From Denitromonas sp. (GTDB taxonomy: Bacteria; Pseudomonadota; Gammaproteobacteria; Burkholderiales; Rhodocyclaceae): 64,000 bases of DNA. A program made the translations under genes and the position numbers. Positions 14,981 to 23,167 of this stretch are shown piece after piece (the stretch's first letter is position 1; each line of letters begins with the position of its first letter). The DNA is taken from positions 3,996,001-4,060,000 of the forward strand of contig NZ_JAUCBR010000004.1 of assembly GCF_034676725.1 (NCBI RefSeq). The letters are read 5' to 3'. The notes below the pieces were generated by a model. It searched no databases. It had not been told where the DNA came from and saw nothing but the letters and a program-made list of their open reading frames with translations.

Positions 14981-16177
14981 GTGAAGCGCAGCTACGATGC
15001 CCTGGTGATCGGCGCGGGTGCCGCCGGCATGATGTGCGCCGCACGGGCCGCCCAGCGCGGACGCCGCGTATTGATCGTCGACCACGCCACGTCGTTGGCC
15101 GAAAAAATCCGCATCTCGGGCGGTGGCCGCTGCAACTTCACCAACCGAACCGTCAACGCGAGTCATTTCCTCTCGCAGAACCCGCACTTCTGCCGCTCGG
15201 CGCTGGCCCGCTATGGCGCCCAGCACTTTGTCTCGCTGGTCGAACGCCATGGCATCCGCTACCACGAGAAAACGCTCGGACAACTGTTCTGCGACGACAG
15301 CAGCCAGCAAATCATCGACATGCTGCTGAGCGAATGCAGCGACGGGCAGGTCGATTGGGCGGCGCCGGTCAAGGTCGAGGTAGTCTCGCGCGAAGCGGAT
15401 GGGCGCTTCATCGTCCGCACCGACCACGGCCAGTTCGACACTGGCGCACTGGTGGTGGCCACCGGCGGGCTGTCGATTCCGAAAATTGGCGCGACCGACC
15501 TGGGCTACCGGATCGCTCGCCAGTTCGCGCTGCCGGTGGTCGCGCCCCGCCCCGCTCTCGTGCCGCTCACCCTGGATTCGGAAACCCTCGCGGCCCTCGC
15601 ACCGCTCGCCGGCGCGGCCTTCGATGTGGTGGCCAGCTGCGCGGACGGCGAGTTCCGCGAACGCGCACTGGTCACCCACCGCGGCCTGTCCGGCCCGGCA
15701 ATCCTGCAAATATCCAGCTACTGGCAGCGCGCCTGTGGCGACGGACGGCCCGAGCCGGTGCGCCTGAACCTGCTCCCCGACCACGACGCCGCCGCCTGGG
15801 TGGCCCAACATGCCGACAGCAATGCGCTGCTCGGCAATCTGCTCGGCGAGGTCCTGCCTAATCGCTTTGCCAAGGCCTGGGCCGAGTTGCATGGCTGGAA
15901 CACGCCGTTGCGCCAGACCAGCGCCAAGACGCGTCAGGCCATTGCCGAGGCGCTGGGCAACTGGTCGCTCGCCCCCTCGGGAACGCAGGGTTTCAGCAAG
16001 GCAGAGGTCACTCTCGGCGGCGTCGATACCCGCGCACTGTCGTCCAAGACCATGGCGGCCCTGAAGGTGCCTGGGCTGTACTTCATTGGCGAAGTGGTGG
16101 ATGTCACCGGACATCTGGGGGGCTACAACTTTCAGTGGGCCTGGTCGTCGGCCGTCGCTGCCGGCGAGGCGCTGTAG
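14981..16177 (+). CDS. HI0933/YhiN-family FAD-dependent oxidoreductase
   Basis: 398 aa, GTG start. The N-terminal Rossmann FAD motif (ALVIGAGAAGMMCAARAA), GGGRCNFTN near residue 48 and a C-terminal GEVVDVTGHLGGYNFQWAWSS are signatures of the HI0933-like flavoprotein family (BaiN/RdsA group). The exact substrate of this widespread family is poorly defined. It is a soluble protein. It stands alone between the pterin dehydratase (divergent, 192 bp apart) and the DUF3301 gene (convergent). Confidence 0.9.
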   Translation: MKRSYDALVIGAGAAGMMCAARAAQRGRRVLIVDHATSLAEKIRISGGGRCNFTNRTVNASHFLSQNPHFCRSALARYGAQHFVSLVERHGIRYHEKTLGQLFCDDSSQQIIDMLLSECSDGQVDWAAPVKVEVVSREADGRFIVRTDHGQFDTGALVVATGGLSIPKIGATDLGYRIARQFALPVVAPRPALVPLTLDSETLAALAPLAGAAFDVVASCADGEFRERALVTHRGLSGPAILQISSYWQRACGDGRPEPVRLNLLPDHDAAAWVAQHADSNALLGNLLGEVLPNRFAKAWAELHGWNTPLRQTSAKTRQAIAEALGNWSLAPSGTQGFSKAEVTLGGVDTRALSSKTMAALKVPGLYFIGEVVDVTGHLGGYNFQWAWSSAVAAGEAL

Positions 16178-16179
16178 GC

Positions 16180-16503
16180 CTACTTGACCACCTCGAGCAC
16201 GCCGGCCAGTTGCACCACCTCGACCTGGCGGCCGAGCATCACCACCGAGCCCAGGCGGCGATTGTCGCCGGTGTCGGAAAACTCGAAGCGATATACCCGC
16301 CGCAGCACGACCTGCCCCATGCCATTGCGCCCGAAATGGGTGCGCTCCGTCGCAACGGTGTCATCGAGAAACTGGAAGCTGCGCAAGGCGCAGGCCGAGC
16401 GGGCCGCGTGCAGCGCCGCCTCGCGCGCCTTGAGCGAGTCCATCCAGTACCAGGCCATGAGCGCCAGCAGCGCCACCGGGAGGATGTCCCACAGGGTGAT
16501 CAT
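16180..16503 (-). CDS. DUF3301-family membrane-anchored protein
   Basis: 107 aa. A single N-terminal transmembrane segment (ILPVALLALMAWYW) is followed by a cytoplasmic or periplasmic domain with CALRSFQFLDDTVATER and RRVYRFEFSDTGDNRRLG, typical of DUF3301. Function unknown. It is convergent with the flavoprotein gene, two bases apart. Confidence 0.8.
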   Translation of the reverse strand: MITLWDILPVALLALMAWYWMDSLKAREAALHAARSACALRSFQFLDDTVATERTHFGRNGMGQVVLRRVYRFEFSDTGDNRRLGSVVMLGRQVEVVQLAGVLEVVK

Positions 16504-16575
16504 TGGCCGCCTCCCGACCGAACAGCGCGGCTTTCGCCTACAATCAAAGCATCATGTCGACCGGAGTGTTGCCTC

Positions 16576-17097
16576 ATGCGTAGCCTTGTTCTGACCGCCA
16601 TCGGCGATGATCGCCCCGGCCTGGTTGAAGCCCTGTCCACCACCATCAGCAAGGCCGGTGGCAACTGGCTCGAATCGTCCATGGCGCAGCTGGCCGGCAA
16701 GTTTGCGGGCATTCTCCGCGTCACCGTGCCCGAGGAAGCGGCAGACGGGCTGATCGCCGCGCTCGAGCAGATGGACGCGCTCAAGGTCACGGTCACCCGC
16801 GCCAGCGAGGGTACGCCGGCCACCGCCCCGCGCCGTCTGCACCTGACGCTGGTCGGCCAGGATCGGGTGGGCATCGTGCGCGAAGTCTCGCAGGTGCTGG
16901 CACGCCACGCGGTGAACGTCGAAGAGCTCAACACCCTGATCTCCAGCGCCGCGATGTCGGGCGAGACCATGTTCCACGCCAAGGCCAGCCTGCACGGCGG
17001 GCAGGATCTGGATGCGGCAGCGCTGCAGGCCGACCTCGAGGCCTTGTCGAACGACCTTATCGTCGACATCACGCTGGACGAAGTGCTGTCGATCTGA
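16576..17097 (+). CDS. Two-ACT-domain protein, GcvR-like
   Basis: 173 aa with two tandem ACT domains (about 3-75 and 90-170): LVLTAIGDDRPGLVEALS and LTLVGQDRVGIVREVSQVL. This is the layout of GcvR, the accessory protein that in E. coli binds GcvA and represses the glycine cleavage operon in response to glycine. ACT pairs bind small amino acids. Start at 16576 has GGAG about 9 bp upstream. No gcv operon or GcvA is nearby, so the specific target is inferred from family only. Confidence 0.82.
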   Translation: MRSLVLTAIGDDRPGLVEALSTTISKAGGNWLESSMAQLAGKFAGILRVTVPEEAADGLIAALEQMDALKVTVTRASEGTPATAPRRLHLTLVGQDRVGIVREVSQVLARHAVNVEELNTLISSAAMSGETMFHAKASLHGGQDLDAAALQADLEALSNDLIVDITLDEVLSI

Positions 17098-17118
17098 GCC
17101 ATCATCGCCGGGAAGTGC

Positions 17119-17481
17119 TCACAGCCGGGAGTATTTGTCGGCCCGGCCATGCGCCTTCTCGGCGGGATACCGCGCTTCATTGATGGCCAGTTTGCGCCGG
17201 GCCGCCTCGGCCAGATCCACGTCCAGCACATCGGCCAGTCGCACCAGATAGAGCAGCACGTCGGCCAGTTCGAGCGCTACCTCGGCGCGGTCCGCCTCGG
17301 GGAGCGCCGCCGACGCCTCGGGCGTGCGCCACTGGAAATGCTCCACCACCTCGGCCGCTTCACCAATCAAGGCCATCGCCAGGTTCTTGGGGGTGTGGAA
17401 CTGCCCCCAGTCCCGTGCCTCGGCAAAATCGCGCACGGCGTCGCGCAAGGTGAGCAGGTCGCTACGGTCGGTTGAATTCAT
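17119..17481 (-). CDS. MazG-like nucleotide pyrophosphohydrolase
   Basis: 120 aa. Contains the MazG/RS21-C6 all-alpha NTP-pyrophosphatase core with metal-binding acidic motifs GEAAEVVEHFQW and ELADVLLYLVRLADVLDVD. It is likely to hydrolyse (d)NTPs, perhaps dCTP or modified nucleotides, to the monophosphate, sanitising the pool. It lies 10 bp downstream of rlmJ on the same strand, so the two may be co-transcribed. Confidence 0.88.
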   Translation of the reverse strand: MNSTDRSDLLTLRDAVRDFAEARDWGQFHTPKNLAMALIGEAAEVVEHFQWRTPEASAALPEADRAEVALELADVLLYLVRLADVLDVDLAEAARRKLAINEARYPAEKAHGRADKYSRL

Positions 17482-17491
17482 ACGCCAGCCC

Positions 17492-18343
17492 TCACTCGCT
17501 GTGGCTGTCCAGTTGATAACGCGCCGGCACGCCCTCCCCCATGTGCTGCGTCAGCCACGGCAAGGCCTCGGCAAGCTGGTCGGCGAGCACCCACGGCGGA
17601 TTGAGCACGAACATGCCGCTGCCGGTCATTCCCAGCCCATCGGCCGCCGGGGCGCTCACTTCCAGCGTGGCATGCAGCCAGCCGCGCGCCGCCGCGCCCA
17701 GCTTGAGAAGTTTTTTCGGCAGGCGCCGGGATTCCGGGCGTGCCAGGATGGGATACCAGACCAGAAAACAACCGGTCGGAAACCGCTTCAGGCCGTCCTC
17801 TAGCGTGGCAACCAGCGTGTCGTAGTCCTGCTTGACCTCGTAAGGCGGATCGATCAGTACCACGGCACGGCGCGTGGGCGGCGGCAGCAAGGCCTTGATC
17901 GCGGCGAAGCCGTCGGTCTTGCTGACCTGGGCTTGCTTGCCGGCATGCGCAAAATGCTTGTTCAGTGCATCGAAATCGGTCGGATGCAGTTCGAACAGGC
18001 GCAACCGGTCATCGCTGCGCACCAGCCGCTGCGCGATCTCCGGCGAACCCGGATAGACCGGCGGCAGGCCGTCTTTGCCCGCGCAACCGACCACATCAAG
18101 AAAACGCTGGATCGACTTGGGCCGGGGTTTTACTCCGGCGATCTTGCCCACCCCGGTGTCGAATTCGCGGGTTCGCGCAGCCGGCCCCTGATCGAGCCGG
18201 TAGCTGCCCGGCCCCGCGTGGGTGTCGATATACCAGTACGGCGCGGGTTTCTGGTTGAAGTAGTCGAGCGTCAACATCAGCGTCAGGTGCTTGAGGACGT
18301 CGGCATGATTGCCGGCATGGTAGGCATGGCGATAACTGAGCAT
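17492..18343 (-). CDS. rlmJ: 23S rRNA (adenine2030-N6)-methyltransferase RlmJ
   Basis: 283 aa, normal length. MLSYRHAYHAGNHADVLKH is the characteristic RlmJ N-terminus. YIDTHAGPGSY forms the SAM-binding region, and VLIDPPYEVKQDY carries the DPPY catalytic motif of N6-adenine methyltransferases. Methylates A2030 in 23S rRNA. Divergent from the carbonic anhydrase gene across 201 bp. Confidence 0.95.
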   Translation of the reverse strand: MLSYRHAYHAGNHADVLKHLTLMLTLDYFNQKPAPYWYIDTHAGPGSYRLDQGPAARTREFDTGVGKIAGVKPRPKSIQRFLDVVGCAGKDGLPPVYPGSPEIAQRLVRSDDRLRLFELHPTDFDALNKHFAHAGKQAQVSKTDGFAAIKALLPPPTRRAVVLIDPPYEVKQDYDTLVATLEDGLKRFPTGCFLVWYPILARPESRRLPKKLLKLGAAARGWLHATLEVSAPAADGLGMTGSGMFVLNPPWVLADQLAEALPWLTQHMGEGVPARYQLDSHSE

Positions 18344-18544
18344 TGGCGCGCGATTCGCAAAATCCGGAGACGTCGCATGCTATCACCGCCGCCCCGGCGG
18401 CGCCCGTCAACGCAGACGAATCCCGCTGTTTTCGAGGGAATTTTCTGTTTGCAGCGCAGCATATGGTTGATATGATTGCCGTTTTTTTACGCCGCATGCG
18501 GCGGCGAACAGGCGCGAAGACGCCCGGGCAGAGAGGACACTACT

Positions 18545-19102
18545 ATGGCGATTTACGCGCTTGACGACCGCACACCGGTGCTCGGTGCCGGCAGCTGGGT
18601 GGCTGACAACGCAACGGTGCTGGGGCGGGTCGTGCTCGGCCGCAATGTGAGCATCTGGTACAACGCGGTGCTTCGGGGGGACAACGACCCGATCACCATC
18701 GGCGATAACTCCAACGTGCAGGACGGCTCGGTGCTGCACACCGACGACGGCGTGCCACTGACCATCGGCGCCAATGTCACCATTGGCCACATGGCGATGC
18801 TGCATGGCTGCGAGATCGGCGACGGCTCGCTGATCGGCATCAACGCCATCGTGCTCAACGGCGCAAAGATCGGCCGCGGCTGTCTGATCGGTGCCAATGC
18901 GCTGATCCCCGAAGGCCGTGAGATTCCGGATCATTCGCTGGTCGTCGGCTCGCCCGGACGCATCATCCGGACGCTCACCGATGAGGAGGTTGCCGGCCTC
19001 ATCCACAGCGCCACCAACTACGTCCGCCATCTCGGAGAACACGCCGGGGGCCTGCGTCGTATCGATGCGCCCTCCAGCGCCGGCCATATCGCGCCGCGTT
19101 AA
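18545..19102 (+). CDS. Gamma-class carbonic anhydrase family protein
   Basis: 185 aa left-handed beta-helix protein. Hexapeptide repeats run through the whole length, with zinc-ligand histidines in VLHTDDGVP and IGHMAMLHGCEIGDG. This is the YrdA/PaaY-type gamma carbonic anhydrase-like group, which forms trimers with interface zinc sites. Enzymatic activity varies in the family. Start ATG 18545 follows GAGAGGAC. Confidence 0.92.
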   Translation: MAIYALDDRTPVLGAGSWVADNATVLGRVVLGRNVSIWYNAVLRGDNDPITIGDNSNVQDGSVLHTDDGVPLTIGANVTIGHMAMLHGCEIGDGSLIGINAIVLNGAKIGRGCLIGANALIPEGREIPDHSLVVGSPGRIIRTLTDEEVAGLIHSATNYVRHLGEHAGGLRRIDAPSSAGHIAPR

Positions 19103-19195
19103 TTCAGATCAAAGGCAGCGCATCGCATTGCCTTTACATTTCGAGGCGTCGGATGTCTCCGCGACATCCGCAATCCTCCAGGCAAGAAGTCTTTG

Positions 19196-19223
19196 GCGCG
19201 CAGCGATGTCTGCGCGCTTTTTT
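19196..19223 (+). terminator. Rho-independent terminator after carbonic anhydrase gene
   Basis: Eight-bp stem GCGCGCAG/CTGCGCGC with loop CGATGT, then six T. A second, T-less hairpin (CGGATGTC/GACATCCG) lies just upstream at about 19150-19170. Confidence 0.85.
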
Positions 19224-20103
19224 ATGCGGCCGGCCGAACCGCCTGCGGCTGGCCGTAGCGCGCCAGCACGATCACCGCGCCCAGAATGATGGCGCCGCCG
19301 ACCATCTGCACCACGCTGATGTGCTCACCGAGCAAGGCCGCCGCCAGCAAGGTGGTGACCACCGGCTCCAGCGTCGACAGTGTTGCCGCATCGGCCGCAC
19401 CGAGCCGCTGGATGCCGATGAACAGGCACACCATGGCAATCACCGTGGACACCCCGGCAATCGCCAGGATCGCGCTCCAGCCAGGCAGGCTCTGTGGCAG
19501 GGCCACGCCATTGAACGTCGCCAGCAACGCCAGCGACACGGCCGCCGCGCTCATCACCAGCGTACTGGCGGCCACCGGGTCCTCATGGCGCATCACCCGG
19601 TTGGCGGTCAGCAGGTAGGCCGAGTAGATCACTGCAGCCGCCACCCCCAGGGCGATGCCCAGCGGCTGGCCGGAGACATCGGCGCCAATGATGAGGGCGG
19701 TGCCCAGCAAGGCGGCGAAGACCGCGAGCAAACGGATCCGCGTCAGCGCCTGGCCAAACAAGGCGGCGCTCAACAGCGTCACCATGAAGGGGTGCAGGTA
19801 CAGCAGCAGCGCCACCAGCGCGGCCGAGGCAAACTCCAGCGCCGAGAAGAAGCAGTACGACTGGCCCACATAGCCAATGCCCCCCATTGCCGCCAGCAGC
19901 CAGAAGTTGAGCCCGCGCGGCCATGCGCGACGCTGCGCCACCACAATGGCCACCATGGTCACGGCGGCGATCGAAAAACGCAGCAAGAGCAGCGTGGGCA
20001 CATCCACGCCGTCCTGATACGCGTATTTGGCAAAGATTGCCATGGCGCCAAAGCAGCTGGCCGACACGGCCACATACAGCGCACCGGCGAGATGGGGCGA
20101 CAT
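19222..20103 (-). CDS. EamA/DMT-family transporter
   Basis: 293 aa with about ten transmembrane helices in two EamA halves (for example LAGALYVAVSASCFGAMAIF at the start and STLEPVVTTLLAAALLGE in the second half). Unlike the 4199-5251 permease it has no His-rich tail, so it is probably a general metabolite exporter. I start at the ATG 20101-20103 (AGGA upstream) rather than the longer reading frame. Substrate unknown. Confidence 0.88.
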   Translation of the reverse strand: MSPHLAGALYVAVSASCFGAMAIFAKYAYQDGVDVPTLLLLRFSIAAVTMVAIVVAQRRAWPRGLNFWLLAAMGGIGYVGQSYCFFSALEFASAALVALLLYLHPFMVTLLSAALFGQALTRIRLLAVFAALLGTALIIGADVSGQPLGIALGVAAAVIYSAYLLTANRVMRHEDPVAASTLVMSAAAVSLALLATFNGVALPQSLPGWSAILAIAGVSTVIAMVCLFIGIQRLGAADAATLSTLEPVVTTLLAAALLGEHISVVQMVGGAIILGAVIVLARYGQPQAVRPAA

Positions 20104-20270
20104 GCAGACGTCCTGATACACGGGAAAGCGGGAGATCATCCCGCCTCGCAGAGGCGCCGTCAATACAGCCGCCACAGCAACGCGAGCGTCACAATCGATT
20201 ACACCCCGCCCCTGCCCCTCGCCGCGTGCTTCCGGTATAAGGTGGCATCCCACGCCCTGGACGACACGAC

Positions 20271-20975
20271 ATGAACCGATCCGACCGCTGGCGTCGCGCC
20301 ACTATCGCGTTGCTCGCAACATTCACGTTCAACACCTACGCTGCCGATGCGCTGCCGACCATCGAGCTGTCTGCGCAAGGGACGGCCGTGGCGGTGAACG
20401 ACCTGGCCCGTGCCGACGCCTACTTCGAAGCCCAGGCCGACGAGCCGGCCGCGGTCGCCCAGAAGGTGAATCAGGTCATCGCTGCGGCACTGAGCACCGC
20501 CAAGGCCTACAGCACCGTATCGGTAAAGACCGGCAGCACCTCGACCTGGCCGATCTACAGCAATCCGTCGAGCAGCGGCCGCAGCAACCCGGCCATCACC
20601 GGCTGGCGCATGCGCAGCCAGCTCGCCCTCGAGAGCACCGACATCGCCGCGCTGTCGCGCCTGATCGGCGAGTTGCAAAGCACCCTGGCAATCGGCAACC
20701 TGCAATTGATGCCGGCCCCGGCCACGCTGCGCGCTGCCAACGACGAAGCCACCCGCGAGGCGCTCAAGGCCTTCGAGGCGCGCGCGCGCCTGGTCACCGA
20801 GACCCTGGGCCGCAAGTACCGCCTCAAAGCGCTGAACATCAACGAGCAAGGCAACCCCATGCCCATGTTCCGTGGGGCAGCAATGGCCGAAATGGCCGTC
20901 AAGGCAGCCCCCGTCGAAGCCGGTGACAGCACCATCAGCGTGCACGTCAATGGCACTATTGAACTGATCGATTAA
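20271..20975 (+). CDS. Periplasmic SIMPL-domain (DUF541) protein
   Basis: 234 aa with an N-terminal signal (RRATIALLATFTFNTYAADA). The SIMPL/DUF541 domain follows: LPTIELSAQGTAVAVNDLARADAYFE, a Thr/Ser-rich centre and the C-terminal beta strand STISVHVNGTIELID. Oxidative-stress-related roles are reported for some members, but the molecular function is not defined. It lies 20 bp upstream of the MliC-like gene on the same strand. Confidence 0.88.
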   Translation: MNRSDRWRRATIALLATFTFNTYAADALPTIELSAQGTAVAVNDLARADAYFEAQADEPAAVAQKVNQVIAAALSTAKAYSTVSVKTGSTSTWPIYSNPSSSGRSNPAITGWRMRSQLALESTDIAALSRLIGELQSTLAIGNLQLMPAPATLRAANDEATREALKAFEARARLVTETLGRKYRLKALNINEQGNPMPMFRGAAMAEMAVKAAPVEAGDSTISVHVNGTIELID

Positions 20976-20995
20976 CCTGCCCGCCCTGACTGGAT

Positions 20996-21313
20996 ATGCC
21001 TCGAATTTCCTTGCTTGTTGTTGGACTCCTCGCCCTTGGCAGCACCGCCGCCGGCGTCGCCGGTTACGCTGATCTGGCCCATGCCGAGCGCCAGGCGCGC
21101 TTCGTCTGTCCGGATGGCGAACGTTTTTCGGTCGCCGTTCACGCCGACCATGTGCGCTTGCGCTCCGGCGACGGCGTATTCACCCTCGCCCAGACGGCCG
21201 ACGGGCGTTTCCAGAGCGCCGATGTGGCCCTGCAACTGGAGCATGACCGCAGCCTCGTCGCCCGCGAGGGCGAATCGCCCAAGACCTGCGCGTTGTCGCG
21301 AGACGCAGTGTGA
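20996..21313 (+). CDS. MliC-like secreted protein (possible lysozyme inhibitor)
   Basis: 105 aa. Signal peptide about residues 1-30 (ISLLVVGLLALGSTAAGVAGY). A small beta-barrel part with two cysteines follows (ARFVCPDGERFSV and SPKTCALS), arranged as in MliC/PliC inhibitors of C-type lysozyme. The match is by pattern only and no lipobox is present. It overlaps the start of dtd by four bases. Confidence 0.6.
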   Translation: MPRISLLVVGLLALGSTAAGVAGYADLAHAERQARFVCPDGERFSVAVHADHVRLRSGDGVFTLAQTADGRFQSADVALQLEHDRSLVAREGESPKTCALSRDAV

Positions 21314-21747
21314 TCGCGCTGATCCAGCGGGTGACCCACGCCGACGTGGTGGTTGACGGCGACTGTATCGGACGGATCGGCCCCGGCCTTCTTGCGCTGA
21401 TTGGCGTCGAACCGGCTGACGGCCCGCGCAACGTGCAACGCATGGTCGAGCGCCTGCTTGGCTACCGGGTTTTCCAGGACGCGGACGACCGGATGAACCT
21501 CTCGCTGCAGGATGTGGGTGGCGGCCTGCTGCTGGTGCCGCAGTTCACGCTGGCCGCCGACACCCGCAAGGGCACGCGGCCGGGCTTCAGCACCGCTGCG
21601 CCGCCGGCCCTTGCCGAGCAACTGTTCGACGCGCTGGTGACCGAGGCCCGCGCCCGGCATGCCACCGTCGAAACCGGGCGCTTCGGTGCCGAGATGCATG
21701 TGAGCCTGACCAACCACGGCCCGGTCACCTTCCGTCTGGACGCCTGA
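21310..21747 (+). CDS. dtd: D-aminoacyl-tRNA deacylase
   Basis: 145 aa, full length. Motifs VPQFTLAADT (the SQFTL-type active-site loop) and NHGPVTF (the NXGPVTF motif with the cross-subunit Gly-cisPro) identify Dtd, which removes D-amino acids and mischarged glycine from tRNA. GTG start overlapping the previous gene, so translation is coupled. Confidence 0.96.
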   Translation: MIALIQRVTHADVVVDGDCIGRIGPGLLALIGVEPADGPRNVQRMVERLLGYRVFQDADDRMNLSLQDVGGGLLLVPQFTLAADTRKGTRPGFSTAAPPALAEQLFDALVTEARARHATVETGRFGAEMHVSLTNHGPVTFRLDA

Positions 21748-21792
21748 CGAGGCTTGCACTAAGCTGGCGTCACCCATCCGTCGGGAAGCACC

Positions 21793-22326
21793 ATGCACCG
21801 CTCACTGCTGTCCGCCGCACTGGTCGTCATCGTCGGCTTGTCCGGATGTTCGACCGTCACCGCCCCCCCGCCACGGGCAGGCACGACATCGGGCAGCGTG
21901 CCGACACCACCGGCCGGCGACTATGTTCAACTGGCCAACCCGGGCGACGCCGAACAGATCGTGCTGTACGCCTACGGCCTGCTTGGCACCGGCTATCGTT
22001 TCGGCGGCCGCAACCCGGAGGCCGGACTGGACTGCAGCGGCATGGTCAGCTACATCGTCGAGCAGGTCAGCGGCGTCCGCTTGCCGCACAATGCCGCGCA
22101 GATCGCCGCAAAAACACGAGTGATCGACGCCGGGGCACTCCAGCCCGGCGACCTCGTGTTCTTCAACACGCTCAATCGCCCCTACTCTCACATGGGCATC
22201 TACCTGGGCGACGGAAAATTCATCCATGCACCAAGCAGCAAGGGCCAAGTGCGCGTCGAACGCATGGACAACCGCTATTTCGCGCGCCGCTTCGACGGCG
22301 CCCGCAGCTTGCAGTCCGACAGTTGA
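21793..22326 (+). CDS. NlpC/P60-family lipoprotein peptidase
   Basis: 177 aa. Lipoprotein signal with lipobox LSGC. A Pro-rich linker is followed by an NlpC/P60 catalytic domain: LDCSGMVSYI (catalytic Cys), SHMGIYLGDG (His) and FIHAPSSKG (third polar residue). Such enzymes cut peptide cross-links in peptidoglycan and act at the outer-membrane inner face. Similar in plan to E. coli Spr (MepS). Confidence 0.93.
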   Translation: MHRSLLSAALVVIVGLSGCSTVTAPPPRAGTTSGSVPTPPAGDYVQLANPGDAEQIVLYAYGLLGTGYRFGGRNPEAGLDCSGMVSYIVEQVSGVRLPHNAAQIAAKTRVIDAGALQPGDLVFFNTLNRPYSHMGIYLGDGKFIHAPSSKGQVRVERMDNRYFARRFDGARSLQSDS

Positions 22327-22350
22327 GCCGAGTCTCGGGAGGAGCGCACC

Positions 22351-22782
22351 ATGCCACAACGCACGATCAAGAAAGTCATCGCCGGCAAGCAACTGATTAC
22401 CGCGGCGCCGCAGATGATGGTCAGCGAAGCTGCGCAGATCATGTCCAAAGCGCATGTCGGCGCCATTCTGGTGGTCGACAACGGGACGCTGGCGGGGATA
22501 TTCACCGAACGGGACGCACTGCAGCGGGTGCTGGCCCGGGGGGTTGATCCCACCACAACCCCCCTGTCGGCGGTGATGACCGCCAAACCGATCACCGTCA
22601 GCGCCAACCTGCCGCTGGGGCACGCGCTCCATCTCATGTACGACGGGGGGTTCCGGCATGTACCGGTGGTCGACCAGGGTAAGCCGGTCGGCATGGTGTC
22701 GGCCCGCGATGCGCTGGGCGACGAACAGTGCAACTTTGAGCGCGAACTGGTTCAGCGCGAAGACATCAACCAGATTCTTTGA
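22351..22782 (+). CDS. CBS-domain pair protein
   Basis: 143 aa made almost entirely of two CBS domains (about 10-65: AAQIMSKAHVGAILVVDNG, GIFTERDALQRVL; and about 75-130: MYDGGFRHVPVVDQGKPVG, VSARDALG). Free-standing CBS pairs bind adenine nucleotides and act as energy or ligand sensors. Partner not evident. Converges on ftsB. Confidence 0.9.
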   Translation: MPQRTIKKVIAGKQLITAAPQMMVSEAAQIMSKAHVGAILVVDNGTLAGIFTERDALQRVLARGVDPTTTPLSAVMTAKPITVSANLPLGHALHLMYDGGFRHVPVVDQGKPVGMVSARDALGDEQCNFERELVQREDINQIL

Positions 22783-22803
22783 CGCGCGCCGGCGGCGGCC
22801 AGC

Positions 22804-23079
22804 TCAGCGCTTCTGCGGGACCTGGACGAAGATTTCGTCCGGCTTGGTCAGCCCGAGTTCGAAACGGGCACGCTCCTCGATCGCGTCCGTGCCGGTCTTG
22901 AGATCGCGAATTTCCGCGTCCAGGCCGGCGTTGCGCTGTTCGAGCTTGTGGTTCAACGCCTGCTGCTCGACCAGTTGCCGCTCGGTTTCCCAGACACGAA
23001 ACCAACCGCCTTTGCCAAACCAGAGCGGATACTGGAGCACCAGTACGAGCAGGAGCAGAATCAGGACAGGCCAGCGCAT
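22804..23079 (-). CDS. ftsB: Cell division protein FtsB
   Basis: 91 aa, usual length. Short cytoplasmic start, one transmembrane helix (LILLLLVLVLQYPLWF), then a periplasmic leucine-zipper coiled coil (ERQLVEQQALNHKLEQRN) ending in EERARFELGLTKPDEIF. Forms the FtsBLQ subcomplex of the divisome. Its place directly after eno on the same strand is the conserved arrangement in proteobacteria. Confidence 0.95.
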   Translation of the reverse strand: MRWPVLILLLLVLVLQYPLWFGKGGWFRVWETERQLVEQQALNHKLEQRNAGLDAEIRDLKTGTDAIEERARFELGLTKPDEIFVQVPQKR

Positions 23080-23089
23080 GAGGCGGTCT

Positions 23090-23117
23090 ACCGAGCCGGT
23101 CGTGTGACCGGCTCGGT
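23090..23117. repeat. Perfect 12-bp inverted repeat between eno and ftsB
   Basis: ACCGAGCCGGTC, four-base spacer, GACCGGCTCGGT. It lies in the eno-ftsB intergenic stretch (both minus). No T-tract follows on either strand, so it is not a standard terminator; it could be an mRNA-processing or stabilising hairpin. Confidence 0.7.
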
Positions 23118-23167
23118 ATATCCCGTGCTACCGCAGATGCGGCCGAACGCGCTGCGCCATCATGGGC

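Noticed and set aside
14789..16114. Minus-strand frame running upstream from phhB through the HI0933 gene
   Set aside because: Only the last 97 codons match a protein family; the rest is antisense to the flavoprotein gene, and a good ribosome site marks the phhB start.
18344..18544. Search for a tRNA or riboswitch in the rlmJ/carbonic anhydrase gap
   Set aside because: No cloverleaf or conserved aptamer pattern could be traced by eye.
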